Source of the DNA: Saccoglossus kowalevskii
Taxonomy: Eukaryota; Hemichordata; Enteropneusta; Harrimaniidae
NCBI RefSeq assembly: GCF_000003605.2
Contig: NW_003116447.1
Location: 1,216,291-1,238,021, forward strand
Direction of reading: 5' to 3'
Length of the DNA stretch: 21,731 bases
Part shown: piece by piece, positions 1 through 8,228 of the stretch
How the letters are laid out: each line of letters opens with the position of its first letter
How positions within the stretch are numbered: position 1 is the first letter of the stretch
Notes under the pieces: model-generated
What the model was told of the DNA's origin: nothing
The model's database searches: none
Seen by the model: only the letters and a program-made list of their open reading frames with translations
Position numbers and translations under genes: made by a program

Positions 1-190
1 AAAACAACAATTTTTGATTTATTCAAATTTAATGTTAACCTCCATCTTTTACAGTAATTTGCTAATCTATTTAGAAGACGCTGTAGATCAATGGGAGATT
101 TACTAAATAATGCGAGGTCATCAGCATATAATAAATACATTAATTTTAAAGTGTTTACATAGATTACTTTAGTATGCATTCACCACTATT
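1..190 (-). mobile_element. LINE (non-LTR retrotransposon) reverse transcriptase fragment, YADD motif
   Basis: Read on the minus strand from about 190 down to 1, one frame stays open and gives a reverse-transcriptase palm segment: KLMYLLYADDLALFSKSP, then a leucine-rich helix region, then a WRLTLNLNKSKIVVF-type stretch. The YADD at about 115-126 is the catalytic motif of the palm, and the downstream N-x-x-KSK-x-x-VF pattern is typical of LINE reverse transcriptases. The frame meets TAG and TGA codons just upstream (about 192-205), so the 5' side is broken or decayed; the 3' side runs off the left edge. It lies on the same strand as the SPRY/armadillo gene, beyond that gene's last visible exon, so it is either in an intron or downstream of the gene. 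The clade cannot be fixed from 60 residues; RTE, CR1 or Jockey-like types are possible. Confidence 0.8.
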
Positions 191-362
191 TCTGGGAGGT
201 GGTAGCCCAAGAATGTACCACCATGCGATCTTAATATAGTTTAATAACAAACTGGCAGAAGGTGAGGGCACTTACAGTTTTAGAAACTTTAGATAGACCG
301 CAAAAAATCACCCGTGGCATAGGTCATTTTTTTGTATCGTGTTATAAATCTATTAGACTTAC

Positions 363-510
363 TTGCTCGGTTTAGCATATACATCACGACCAGAGTATCT
401 TATGGTAGGTGACAGAAACAACTGCTTGGTATCAAAGCCTTTAGGTTTCCTCTTGTCATTAAAATGACCTTCCCTTTCCCCCAAAATCTCTCCGCCCATT
501 AACTTGTCAC
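363..510 (-). CDS. Exon 9 (last visible) of SPRY/armadillo gene
   Basis: After ttgtatag the exon reads GDKLMGGEILGEREGHFNDK, then KQLFLSPTIRYSGRDVYAKP. LFLSP-x-I-x-YSG-x-D-x-YA resembles the G[VI]Y-x-SP-x-I-x-x-A-x-x-YA pattern of small PARP-like domains. The donor is AGCAA|GTAAGTC, phase 2, so at least one more coding exon lies beyond the left edge; I found no acceptor with a convincing continuation in 1-355. Confidence 0.82.
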
Positions 511-3500
511 CTATACAACAGAAACAACAATTATTTTATATATCAGACCATACAGCCAATATTATAATAAATATATACATTTATACCACATATTATGACA
601 GTTCAGTGTAATAAAACAGAGCAATAATGTTATCATGTAGTAGTAGTGACACAAAGCCATGTCATATTTAGAGATTATTTTATATCGAACATGAGATATG
701 ATAAATATTTAATTATCAATATATTTTGACACTCAAATTCTTCAAAATGAATGCTGTAATTTATATATTGAACAATTATTATTTATTTGTAAATAATCAT
801 AATGCAGTGTATTATATATAACTACACTGTAACTGTTAACATTATACAATTATTAAACTTCATTATTCACAAATAATTCTAACTTGTTATGATATACAGG
901 TTATTACGAGGATACTGCAAAGTATGCACGAAGACAGTACAGCGGGAGTATCGACCGACGCGCAGTATCCTCGTAGTAACCTCATATCATAACAAGTTAG
1001 AATCTTTTTCTCCCAGGAATACTTCATGGGAATGACGAAATCCAAAACGTTTAGAAGAGATTTAACGAACTTCTTTGTGTGGGGTCCGCTCAAACCCTAG
1101 GGGCAGCCATGCTTTTTTTTTATTATTAGAGGACGCTTACGCGCGTAATCGTTCCATATTTGGAATTTGTGTTTCCTAATATTGTAGGATGAAAATAACC
1201 AGTGCAATACCGCAAAATTACGTCACGGTGACAGATAATAATTATATATAATACCATTGATGATGTCAACTGTTATGTTATTTGAGGTATACTGATAATT
1301 GGTGTAAAAGCTGAATATTTATAAATAATCATATCTGATGTTCATTAGCACATATAACAAAAACGTTTCGTAGCTAGACATATGTGACGTGTGTATTATA
1401 CTTTCCCAAACACATCATGACACTAACCTGGCATAAGTAGATCACCATGTTTAAGAATGGATTCCACATATCTTATAGGCGTGCCATGGAAAGCAACATG
1501 CCATTTTTCGAAAACCTGTAAATCATTGGCTCGTGGTTCAACCCTGTCAATGTATTGTATAAATAAAATGACAGTCAATATCATGTGAATCGACGAATAA
1601 TGGCATCACAAATTCATTATAGAACACTGTTACATCAATAACCAAAGAATAGTGATAAATATATTCAAAGGTTATTAAATAAATAAGTAATTACAGTTTA
1701 GACAATGAATAAAACAGTATTTAATAAACAGTGATTTGATTGCCCTTACTTTAAAGCGAACCGACACCAACCAATTGGCATAGCATAATCTCTCATTGGC
1801 TGGCCACGTGTATAGTATAACTGATCACCTCTCTCAGCATGACAACTTGTGCAATAACACATATCAAAACTGTTGTCAAAATAACACTCTACGAAAAAAT
1901 TGAAAGAAATGATTAGTAATGTAATGTCTGACGTTCAATGTCATGACTTGATAAGTGCGAGTCCACAAGTTTTAAATAAAAGATAAATATGAAGTTTACT
2001 GAGAATCGTCCAGTACCATTTAATTTCAGTGATTTCTTAAACCTCTCACATTTCTGCTGATATTCACATCTTCCCCCAGATACCCGTGTTGATATACCTA
2101 CAAATGAATAACCAATATTTGTTAATGATTCCTATAGTTATTACTTTCTCCACATAAATAAGAAATCGTTTGAAATTATTTTGAAAAATTCTGAAGCTCC
2201 ATACGATACACCGCAGTAATAGAAATGCTGAATATAAATCAGTATACCTGTGTACTTACCACTGGGATATAATGATAGTAGTACCCTGTCTGCAGCTTGT
2301 TTCAGTTCAACATTTGCGTATTTGGAATATTGTAGAAGTGATGATTTTAGCTCTTTCACCTTCACCATCCTTTTTTTATTTTTTTCCAGTTGAGATATTA
2401 CCCATAATGTGTTCATTGCACCTTCCACCACCACAGGTTCATCTAGCTTTAGCATATCAACCAACAGTGGTACTGCACCTTGGTCCACGATGGTTACTTT
2501 ATTTTGGTCGCAGGCAGCTATATTGCCAAGCCCTACAACGATTTCTGAAGCTGAATAGCCCCCATCGTCCGACTTCCCTAGTAACCGAGGGTCATCAATG
2601 GCACGTTTCAAAATTTCCAGGATGTAAGCAATGTACGACTCTTTTGGTTCTATGTAATGAATCTTGTCACTCTCGATAATGTAGGATAAAGTCAGAAGAG
2701 TCATCGTCGCCACCTCTCTGTCATCGGATTGTAGAAGTGGAGAGATTCTTTCAATCACATGATGTTTATGATAAACATGCCTATTCACAGCAGCTTTAGC
2801 GCAATTATGTAATATACCCAATTTCTTTACATCAATTTGTCCCTGCAACAGAACATATTCAAATAAAATAAGTAGTAGCGGTATGTAAATTCACTCACAA
2901 TGACAGTACTCCAATATTGTTGAAAGAACAGTTATAGTACTGAAGATCACAATACAAAGAGCTTATTGACGGGGCATTTGGGTGCTGTAGTTCCATGTAA
3001 CCTATGTACATGGAGTACATATTATCCAAAGACAACATCCGAAACGGGACGAGATACGTGATGCCATTAGGCTCTTACCTGCTTTTCTGTTATACAATGA
3101 CTTACATCATTGATTATAATTTCCAGAAGACCGCTTTCCCCAAACTCTTTGCAAAGGTTGAAACTTGCATGTGAATAATTCAAGCACGTTGCAATAACAA
3201 TATCCATTCCAAACTCAGCGTTCATTGTGCGCATGCGTTTCACCAGCTTAGTCAGCTCCATTGCACCACCAATATCAGCCAGATAGTCCCCGAATCTCAT
3301 CAGACAATATTGAGCATCCAGGGAAACCTGTAGCAGATTTTCTTGGACAAGCTTGACTACAGCATGAGTATCCATTCCAGTTTGTGCCTTCAGATCATCT
3401 ATAGCTTTCTTCACTATTATTTATAAATATAAATGATATACATGAATGTTACATATAAAAAAGTCACGCCTGTAACTTTCGCATTGTAACCTGTTCCCCC

Positions 3501-6407
3501 AGGTTAGTGGGGTATATTTCTTTGGAGAAATGGAAATAAAATAGGTAACATAGAACGACTCGCCTTTCTTGTATATATAGTAGAAGTATATCATTAGCAT
3601 TTTGAAATAGCCATTGACAGTAGAAGAATGAAATTTAAACTGGTTGTGTGAGCGATTGAAGGAATACAGGTGCCGGTATGTTTGATCTACTTTTTATAAC
3701 CATACCTTTGTTTATCATCCAATCAGAATCCTCATGGAGTCGAACCATTTCACCTACCGAGTTCAAACCAATAGCAGGAAACCATCCATTGGTTGGTAAT
3801 TCACATACTACAGTGCCAACCTAAACATAGAAGTGGGATGTGACATGTATGATTATAATTGAAACATTGGTGTTGATGAAATCATTTTACCAATAAATAA
3901 TGATCTTTTATTTACTGATTATGAAAATAATATAGTATATGAATGAAATACACATAAATTACTCTAACCTCTTTGCCATTTTTTGTAAAGAACACGGGTA
4001 ATGTTTTCTGTGCAGAATCGCCATATTTCATTTGGTTAAATTTAATTCCACATCCCATTACATCTCCTGTATGACATTTATCACCAAACGGTGTACCAGT
4101 ACTACTTTCTTTATACAATCTACAAAATGATATAGAAAACATTAATTTGTAGTAAAAAATGTATCTCTTTTCTCATGTTTATGTAAGTATTATGTGGACG
4201 TTTTCTTCTTGATTATCATTGGTTAATGTGGATAGTCAGTCGTTTGTTTGGTGGACTCAGAGTGGGATTGTATTGCACTTGGAAGTCAAAACTAGTAAAC
4301 TGTGTGTTCTTTTTTTTAAATGTTTTTTGTACCAGGCGACAGTTCCGGACATTGAATTCCACTGTTGTCTCTCCTGACTTTTTTTTGTATGTGCAAATTG
4401 CAAGTGCTGACACATGGTGCATTTTTGCTGCAGAAGTCATATTCATGTTTGGGACTACGTGACAGGGCTGTGCTGCCATCTTCCTATCAAATGGTAATTT
4501 TAATGTGCTATCCTGGCGTCAACCAGGCTCGGTTGAACACAAGCACCTGCGGACCTTAACCAAGCTTCCCCAAAGTCGCACCCTTTCGTGAATGAATCTC
4601 GGCCAGTGGAATAGGCCTTCTTATTGAGTCTGTTGCACACTCACCCAGGGTAGGGGTCGACCCTTTTGAACTTAGGTCTACCGATCATGAGTCTGATGCG
4701 ACAACCACTTGCTACCAGTGTGTTCTTAATCCAATTTGATATACTATACCAACATTCTATAGATATACCTTGTGTGAGTGTGTATGTAACAATGTCGCAC
4801 AATGTGTAACAAAATTACAAAACTACTCAAATTTGAATTTGAATACGAACGGTATTTTCAAAGAAGGTCATTGCATAACGAATTGGTTGGGCAAATCAAA
4901 CTCATTACTGACTGTATGAATCTTTTATTCTATGTTTTTATATATTGCCTCAAAGCTTGCAAATAGAAGTGTGTATGGAATCATGGGAAGAACCGGTGTG
5001 CATTGCCGTATGATAACTGTCATAAAGGTGATTGACAGGTCATACTTGTTTGCCACCCTGGAAGGATAGTTTGAATATACCAGGTGTGCTTGTGATTTCC
5101 ATAACAAAGCATGTTTGCAACTCTGGAAGGATATTTGGAATATACCAGGTGTGCTTGTGATTTACATAACAAAGGATGTTTACAACTTTGGAAGGATATT
5201 TGGAATATACCAGGTGTGCTTGTGATTTACATAACAAAGGATGTTTACGATCTACTGAGTTGTTTATGTGAGTGTCTGGTGTCATCGTGAAATAATGTTC
5301 TATAAATGAGCTAGACTGAGGACAGTTGGGATTTTCAATTTCACTTCTGTGTGCTACAATAATAAGTGATACAGGCTTCAATCATCATTCTGTGAGACTT
5401 CTATGAACTACTCTGCGATCTCCTGCTATGAGCGGTACCCTCCAGAATAACAGCGTTCCTCTGCTAGCAAGAATCCTGTATGTTGTTGAAAGAAGCCATT
5501 GACTGTCAATTTCTACATTTTGGAACTGTGAGTTGTCACCAATACACATTTCCCTAGACAATCCCCTATTTTAGTGAGTTTATTTATTGTATTATTTTGT
5601 GCTTTGTTATTCATTATTTATTTTGAGAGGTATTAAAGCCAGTAGATTTAACTTCATATTTTGGTGTATGTGTATTTCATGTTCAGTACTGTTGTCTTGT
5701 CTACCCCTATGTGAGTTCTGTGGGTGTCCTTCTCAACATCAATAAGCAGGCCTTACTTACTTTCCATCATCAGCATGGTATCCGACGGAGTATTCACGCC
5801 ATCCTGGTTGGTGGGGTAACTTATATCCTTCCGGAACTAACCCCATTGTTATTGCCCCTAATTCACCTTGGTCCAGAATTTCAATCTATTCGAGGTAATA
5901 TACAACAAATTTATTATAAATGACTTGGATTTAATATCATACAGAATGACGACAGTCACAGGTAGAGAAGGGTGTGCTCATATTTCTGATATCTCTGTTT
6001 AACTGTACATCATTAAATGATGATGACAATGTGATGTGTATAATTTGACAACTCGCTGAAAATAAAGCTCCGTGAAAAGTGTTCTGAATAGAAGACTCAT
6101 GTGGCAGTATGTATTATAGTAGTGTGATTACATAGGGTGGGCGAACGGATCAAAAGGATGATGATTTTAAAAATACACAAAGGCTAAAGCAATTAAAAAA
6201 GTCATTATAGATAGATATGAACAAAAATACTGAACATTACCTCAAAATAACTCTGTTCAGGAGAAAGAGTATAATCAGTAATATAAAGTCCATTCCCCCC
6301 TGTACCATCTTCTTTATAAGTCAGTATGCTGTTGTCACGTGAAACTCTTTTACTCCTTGCTCTACCTGTCGTAATTCGGACACCACATTTATTTCTGTGT
6401 TCCATTC
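363..6407 (-). CDS. SPRY - armadillo repeat - Cys-rich - ADP-ribosyltransferase-like multidomain protein (3' incomplete)
   Basis: Nine exons can be joined on the minus strand: 6407-6241, 5885-5761, 4119-3969, 3820-3706, 3413-3079, 2842-2260, 1888-1750, 1543-1428 and 510-363. All junctions are GT-AG and all eight phases agree, giving at least 625 residues without a stop if the ATG at 6405-6403 is the start. Visible domains: SPRY (about 20-180), armadillo-type helical repeats (about 186-490), a Cys-rich segment C-x8-C-x-C-x2-C-H (about 493-507), and a C-terminal region with W-x4-HGT (552-559) and SP-x3-YSG-x3-YA (about 610-622). SPRY and armadillo domains bind proteins. HGT followed by a Y-containing motif recalls the histidine and tyrosine of PARP/ART folds, but this is inference and no catalytic glutamate is visible because the C-terminus is missing. 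No signal peptide or membrane segment is seen, so a cytosolic or nuclear role is likely. The start is uncertain: 6407 is also a good splice acceptor, so coding exons may lie further upstream. Confidence 0.82.
511..1427 (-). other. Intron of SPRY/armadillo gene containing a long hairpin
   Basis: AT-rich intron between exons 8 and 9 with no coding potential. Its only visible structure is the inverted repeat at 876-1003 and a T9 run at about 1112-1120. Confidence 0.7.
876..1003. repeat. Long inverted repeat (hairpin), arms about 42 bp, loop about 43 bp
   Basis: The left arm 876-918 (attctaacttgttatgatat ... gaggatactgc) is almost the exact reverse complement of 962-1003, with one single-base indel and one or two mismatches. 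The 43-base spacer is slightly richer in GC than the flanks. There is no obvious target-site duplication. It may be a fold-back element or a transcribed hairpin, since it lies within an intron of an expressed-looking gene. Confidence 0.85.
1428..1543 (-). CDS. Exon 8 of SPRY/armadillo gene (HGT motif)
   Basis: Reads VEPRANDLQVFEKWHVAFHG, then TPIRYVESILKHGDLLMPG. W-H-V-A-F-HGT-x5-V-x-SIL-x-x-G-x-L recalls the first part of a PARP/ART-like fold (HG[ST] then a helix ending in ILxxG). The acceptor attgacag lacks a strong pyrimidine tract but gives the only phase-consistent junction; the donor is CCAG|GTTAGT. Confidence 0.82.
1750..1888 (-). CDS. Exon 7 of SPRY/armadillo gene (Cys-rich segment)
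   Basis: Acceptor ttttttcgtag, donor TTAAA|GTAAGG. It reads ECYFDNSFDMCYCTSCHAER, then GDQLYY, then MPIGWCRFALK. The C-x8-C-x-C-x2-CH cluster looks zinc-binding (inference), and the IGWCRFAL motif follows directly. Enters phase 1 and leaves phase 2. Too short and divided to be seen as a long open frame. Confidence 0.85.
2260..2842 (-). CDS. Exon 6 of SPRY/armadillo gene (main armadillo repeats)
   Basis: This 583-bp exon starts after tgttgcag and ends at AGTG|GTAAGTACA (phase 1). It encodes about 194 residues with recognisable armadillo repeats: LLQSDDREVATMTLLTLSYI, EIVVGLGNIAACDQNKVTIV, QGAVPLLVDMLKLDEPVVVE and GAMNTLWVISQ. The G-A-V-P-L-L-V-x-M-L and the L-x-N-I-A motifs are diagnostic. 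Reading on past the donor is open for 39 more codons, but this is intron: the next exon joins perfectly by phase. Confidence 0.92.
3079..3413 (-). CDS. Exon 5 of SPRY/armadillo gene (first armadillo region)
   Basis: The acceptor ataatag precedes TG-AAG-AAA, which completes a Val codon from exon 4. The 111 codons are helical and contain armadillo-like helices such as LLQVSLDAQYCLMRFGDYLA and SHASFNLCKEFGESGLLEII. The donor is CAG|GTAAGAG, phase 0. Confidence 0.85.
3706..3820 (-). CDS. Exon 4 of SPRY/armadillo gene (end of SPRY)
   Basis: Encodes VGTVVCELPTNGWFPAIGLN and a following GEMVRLHEDSDW, the last SPRY strands (FPAIGL-x-S-x-GE). The acceptor is tatgtttag and the donor is AAAG|GTATGG. 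It starts at phase 0 and ends at phase 1; 38 codons plus one base. Confidence 0.88.
3969..4119 (-). CDS. Exon 3 of SPRY/armadillo gene (SPRY second half)
   Basis: After the acceptor cattttgtag the exon supplies the last base of a Lys codon and continues LYKESSTGTPFGDKCHTGD, then GCGIKF, then PVFFTKNGKE. The pattern F-G-x6-GD-x-GCG and FFTKNG is the classic C-terminal half of SPRY. The donor is GAG|GTTAGA at phase 0. Confidence 0.9.
4500..4725 (-). mobile_element. tRNA-derived SINE-like segment
   Basis: On the minus strand the sequence from about 4716 reads GGTAGCAAGTGG, a close match to a tRNA/Pol III box A, then CAGACTCATGATC (an anticodon-loop-like stretch), then a box-B-like AGTTCAAAAGG starting near 4672, 44 bases after box A as in tRNAs. 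A second box-B-like GGGTCGACCCC lies at 4663-4653. The segment is clearly richer in GC than its surroundings and continues into a non-tRNA body. The tRNA cloverleaf is degenerate, so this is not a working tRNA gene. The 3' boundary is not visible; it may extend to an A-rich run near 4380. Confidence 0.45.
5047..5250. repeat. 65-bp minisatellite, three copies plus a partial fourth
   Basis: Units start at 5047, 5112, 5177 and 5242 with exact 65-base spacing; the fourth breaks off after about nine bases. Copies two and three are nearly identical and copy one is more diverged. The unit contains ggaagg, gaatataccaggtgtgcttg and cataacaaag. The unit length is not a multiple of three and the array lies in an intron, so it is not coding. 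Confidence 0.9.
5761..5885 (-). CDS. Exon 2 of SPRY/armadillo gene (SPRY core)
   Basis: This 125-bp exon is easy to miss because the longest open frame here is on the opposite strand. On the minus strand it reads IEILDQGELGAITMGL, then PGW, then VGYHADDGK. IEI-LD-G, PGW and GYHADDG are the central SPRY signature. The acceptor is cgaatag at 5887-5886 and the donor is GGAAA|GTAAGTAAGG. It enters in phase 0 and leaves in phase 2, exactly what the neighbouring exons need. Confidence 0.9.
5886..6240 (-). other. Intron between the first two SPRY exons
   Basis: A 355-bp AT-rich intron with matching GT-AG borders and phase 0. I see nothing else in it. Confidence 0.7.
6241..6407 (-). CDS. Exon 1 (first seen) of SPRY/armadillo gene
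   Basis: The exon begins after a pyrimidine-rich acceptor (ttttgttttag) and ends at TTTGAG|GTAATG, phase 0. The ATG at 6405-6403 has purine at -3 and G at +4 and could be the start; equally, the two bases GA before it may continue a codon from an upstream exon. It encodes the N-terminal edge of the SPRY domain, with NGLYITDYTLSPEQSYFE at its end; the SYFE strand is a SPRY hallmark. Confidence 0.8.
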
Positions 6408-8083
6408 CTAAAACAAAATAATCTTTAAAAAATGATACTTTGGACTTTAAAATGTAGAATATACTGCGCTTTGCCTACTCATGTCACTGGGAGTCGAACG
6501 CCTAACTCTGAATTTGAATTTTAGTATGCATTTATTTTCACTTTTAATAAAATGTTACCTATTGTTTCCGTGTTAGAAGCACTATCACACAAAGATATAT
6601 ATCTATATATATATTACTTTGAAATGCTAAAACCTGTTTTCTTTAATCCCAACAAATATGTTAATGTAACAAAGAATCAGTTATTTCATGTGCTGTATTG
6701 AATTATCCCCTATTTATGCCTAAAATGGCAAAATTATTTGGTTATAGATGGCTGAAATTGTATATTAGTTGGTACAACATGAAAGCGGTTATATATGTTC
6801 TGACATTATCTTGGAATTTGTCTGAATCTGTCGGTCGATAATATTTTGTGAATAGTTTTTTTGAGTCACTCTCGACACTTATTTCAGATTGAAGTTATTC
6901 TATTCTAACTTTAGTGTGCTTGAAGATTAACAATTAACTATTGTTGAGTTTCGTTGACCCTTTCATCTCAATAATATTGATCTAAAAGAACAATGCGAAT
7001 GAGAAATGCACTTTGACCATTGGTAGCCATTTTAACATTAGTAAATGTATTCACTAGCTTTACACACAAACTTCACAAATAAGATAACAATCTGAATTAT
7101 ATTCTAAAATTATATGTATTTAGACATGGACTTCAGGTACCTCCATTTTACGTGTTCTTTTCTTTTGATGCAACATATGTTGGTAAAAACATCTTACGTA
7201 ACAAAACAGTTTATCAATTTGAATTATCATGCTAAAGGCCATAGAAATAATCAGTAACAAATTCCAGAAGTAATACATGGTATGTTGTTTGTAAAATATT
7301 TATATGTTTTGGGTGCTTAAATTAATTAATCCGTAGTAATACTATGTTTGTTTTTATAATAATTGTTATTTTCTGACAGACTCGGAAACAATTCAGCACA
7401 AGAAGTTAAAGACAATTCTGAATGAATTAAAATACTAAGTCTAATGCGTTTATAAAGACAGCAGTACACATAATTTAAATTCGTATAAATTAAAGGTACA
7501 TGAACCAGCGACTGTATCAAAAAGCTCACGAATATAAACGAGAACTTTTGGGGATATTTGTTATTCAAACAACTTTGATTAGGTAATTGTGTGCTTTGTA
7601 GATATTCGCAGTGAGAAACATAACGAGGAAACTAGTAAGTGGATTGTTACTTCCTCCTCAAAGTACCCGGAACTTGTATGGGGTTTTACACCTTATTGTA
7701 AAAAAACAATCTGCTTATCTTCTCAAATAAATACCTACTGTAACTAAGACGTATGAATATATTCCTTGAAGTTGTTGCTCTTGGCGTTAGCTGTTAATAT
7801 GTTTTGACAATCTGTGCGCATAACTGGTAGTAAACATCCCGGTGCACCAAAACGTTACCTATGTCGTCGATTGCAAATGTATGGTCCATAGAGTACTAGG
7901 TATGTCATTACACTAGTTTTTCTGTTATTTATTAACTTGCACGAGTTAAATTAAACCTTGCGCACTGTTCTACAGATAGCGCTTCAGTTACCAAATATAG
8001 TACCAACGTGTATACTGGTGACGTAGCGGAAGTGACGTTTAACATTTTGGAATTTGTACCCCAGCCATACCCGTGACGGACTT
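6408..8083. other. Region between the divergent SPRY/armadillo gene and inhibitor gene 1
   Basis: About 1.7 kb of AT-rich DNA between two genes transcribed away from each other. It contains an imperfect AT dinucleotide palindrome at about 6591-6613. It may hold both promoters, and perhaps a 5' exon of the minus-strand gene, but I cannot identify one. The open frame at 7326-7568 (minus) has no recognisable domain. Confidence 0.5.
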
Positions 8084-8092
8084 CATATATAG
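8084..8092 (+). promoter_or_regulatory. Possible TATA box of inhibitor gene 1
   Basis: CATATATAG lies 64 bases upstream of the start codon at 8156. An initiator-like TCACATC (8122-8128) follows about 38 bases later, slightly further than usual. Weak, position-based evidence only. Confidence 0.3.
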
Positions 8093-8155
8093 CAGTGAGC
8101 CTATTTCTGTGTCTTCGCATTTCACATCAAGATCTAGACTATAATAACGTGTAAC

Positions 8156-8228
8156 ATGCAGGTTCCACGGCAAAGTTGTATTGCGTTGTTCTTTTGTTTT
8201 ATCGTCTGTGTGTGCTGTCAGTCTCAAT
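8156..8228 (+). CDS. Exon 1 of inhibitor gene 1 (signal peptide)
   Basis: ATG at 8156-8158 with A at -3 opens a frame for 24 residues with a strongly hydrophobic core. It ends at CAAT|GTAAGTATC, a near-consensus donor, leaving phase 1. The T left over joins AT of exon 2 to make Tyr25. Confidence 0.8.

Larger units (their letters stand above)
4120..5760 (-). other. Intron of SPRY/armadillo gene rich in repeats
   Basis: A 1.6-kb intron between SPRY exons 3 and 2. It holds a SINE-like segment at about 4500-4725, the 65-bp tandem repeat at 5047-5250 and several T-rich runs (about 4311-4326, 4379-4386). Open frames here on both strands show no domain and are not supported as genes. Confidence 0.65.

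Noticed and set aside
2272-2679. Plus-strand 135-codon open frame
   Set aside because: Antisense to the armadillo exon, with no domain; the minus strand has armadillo motifs and matching splice sites.
4640-4725. Functional tRNA gene
   Set aside because: Box A and B look related to tRNA but the acceptor and T stems do not pair properly; a SINE head is more likely.
5040-5381. Minus-strand 113-codon frame over the 65-bp repeat
   Set aside because: The repeat unit is not divisible by three, so the copies read in different frames; it is an intron.
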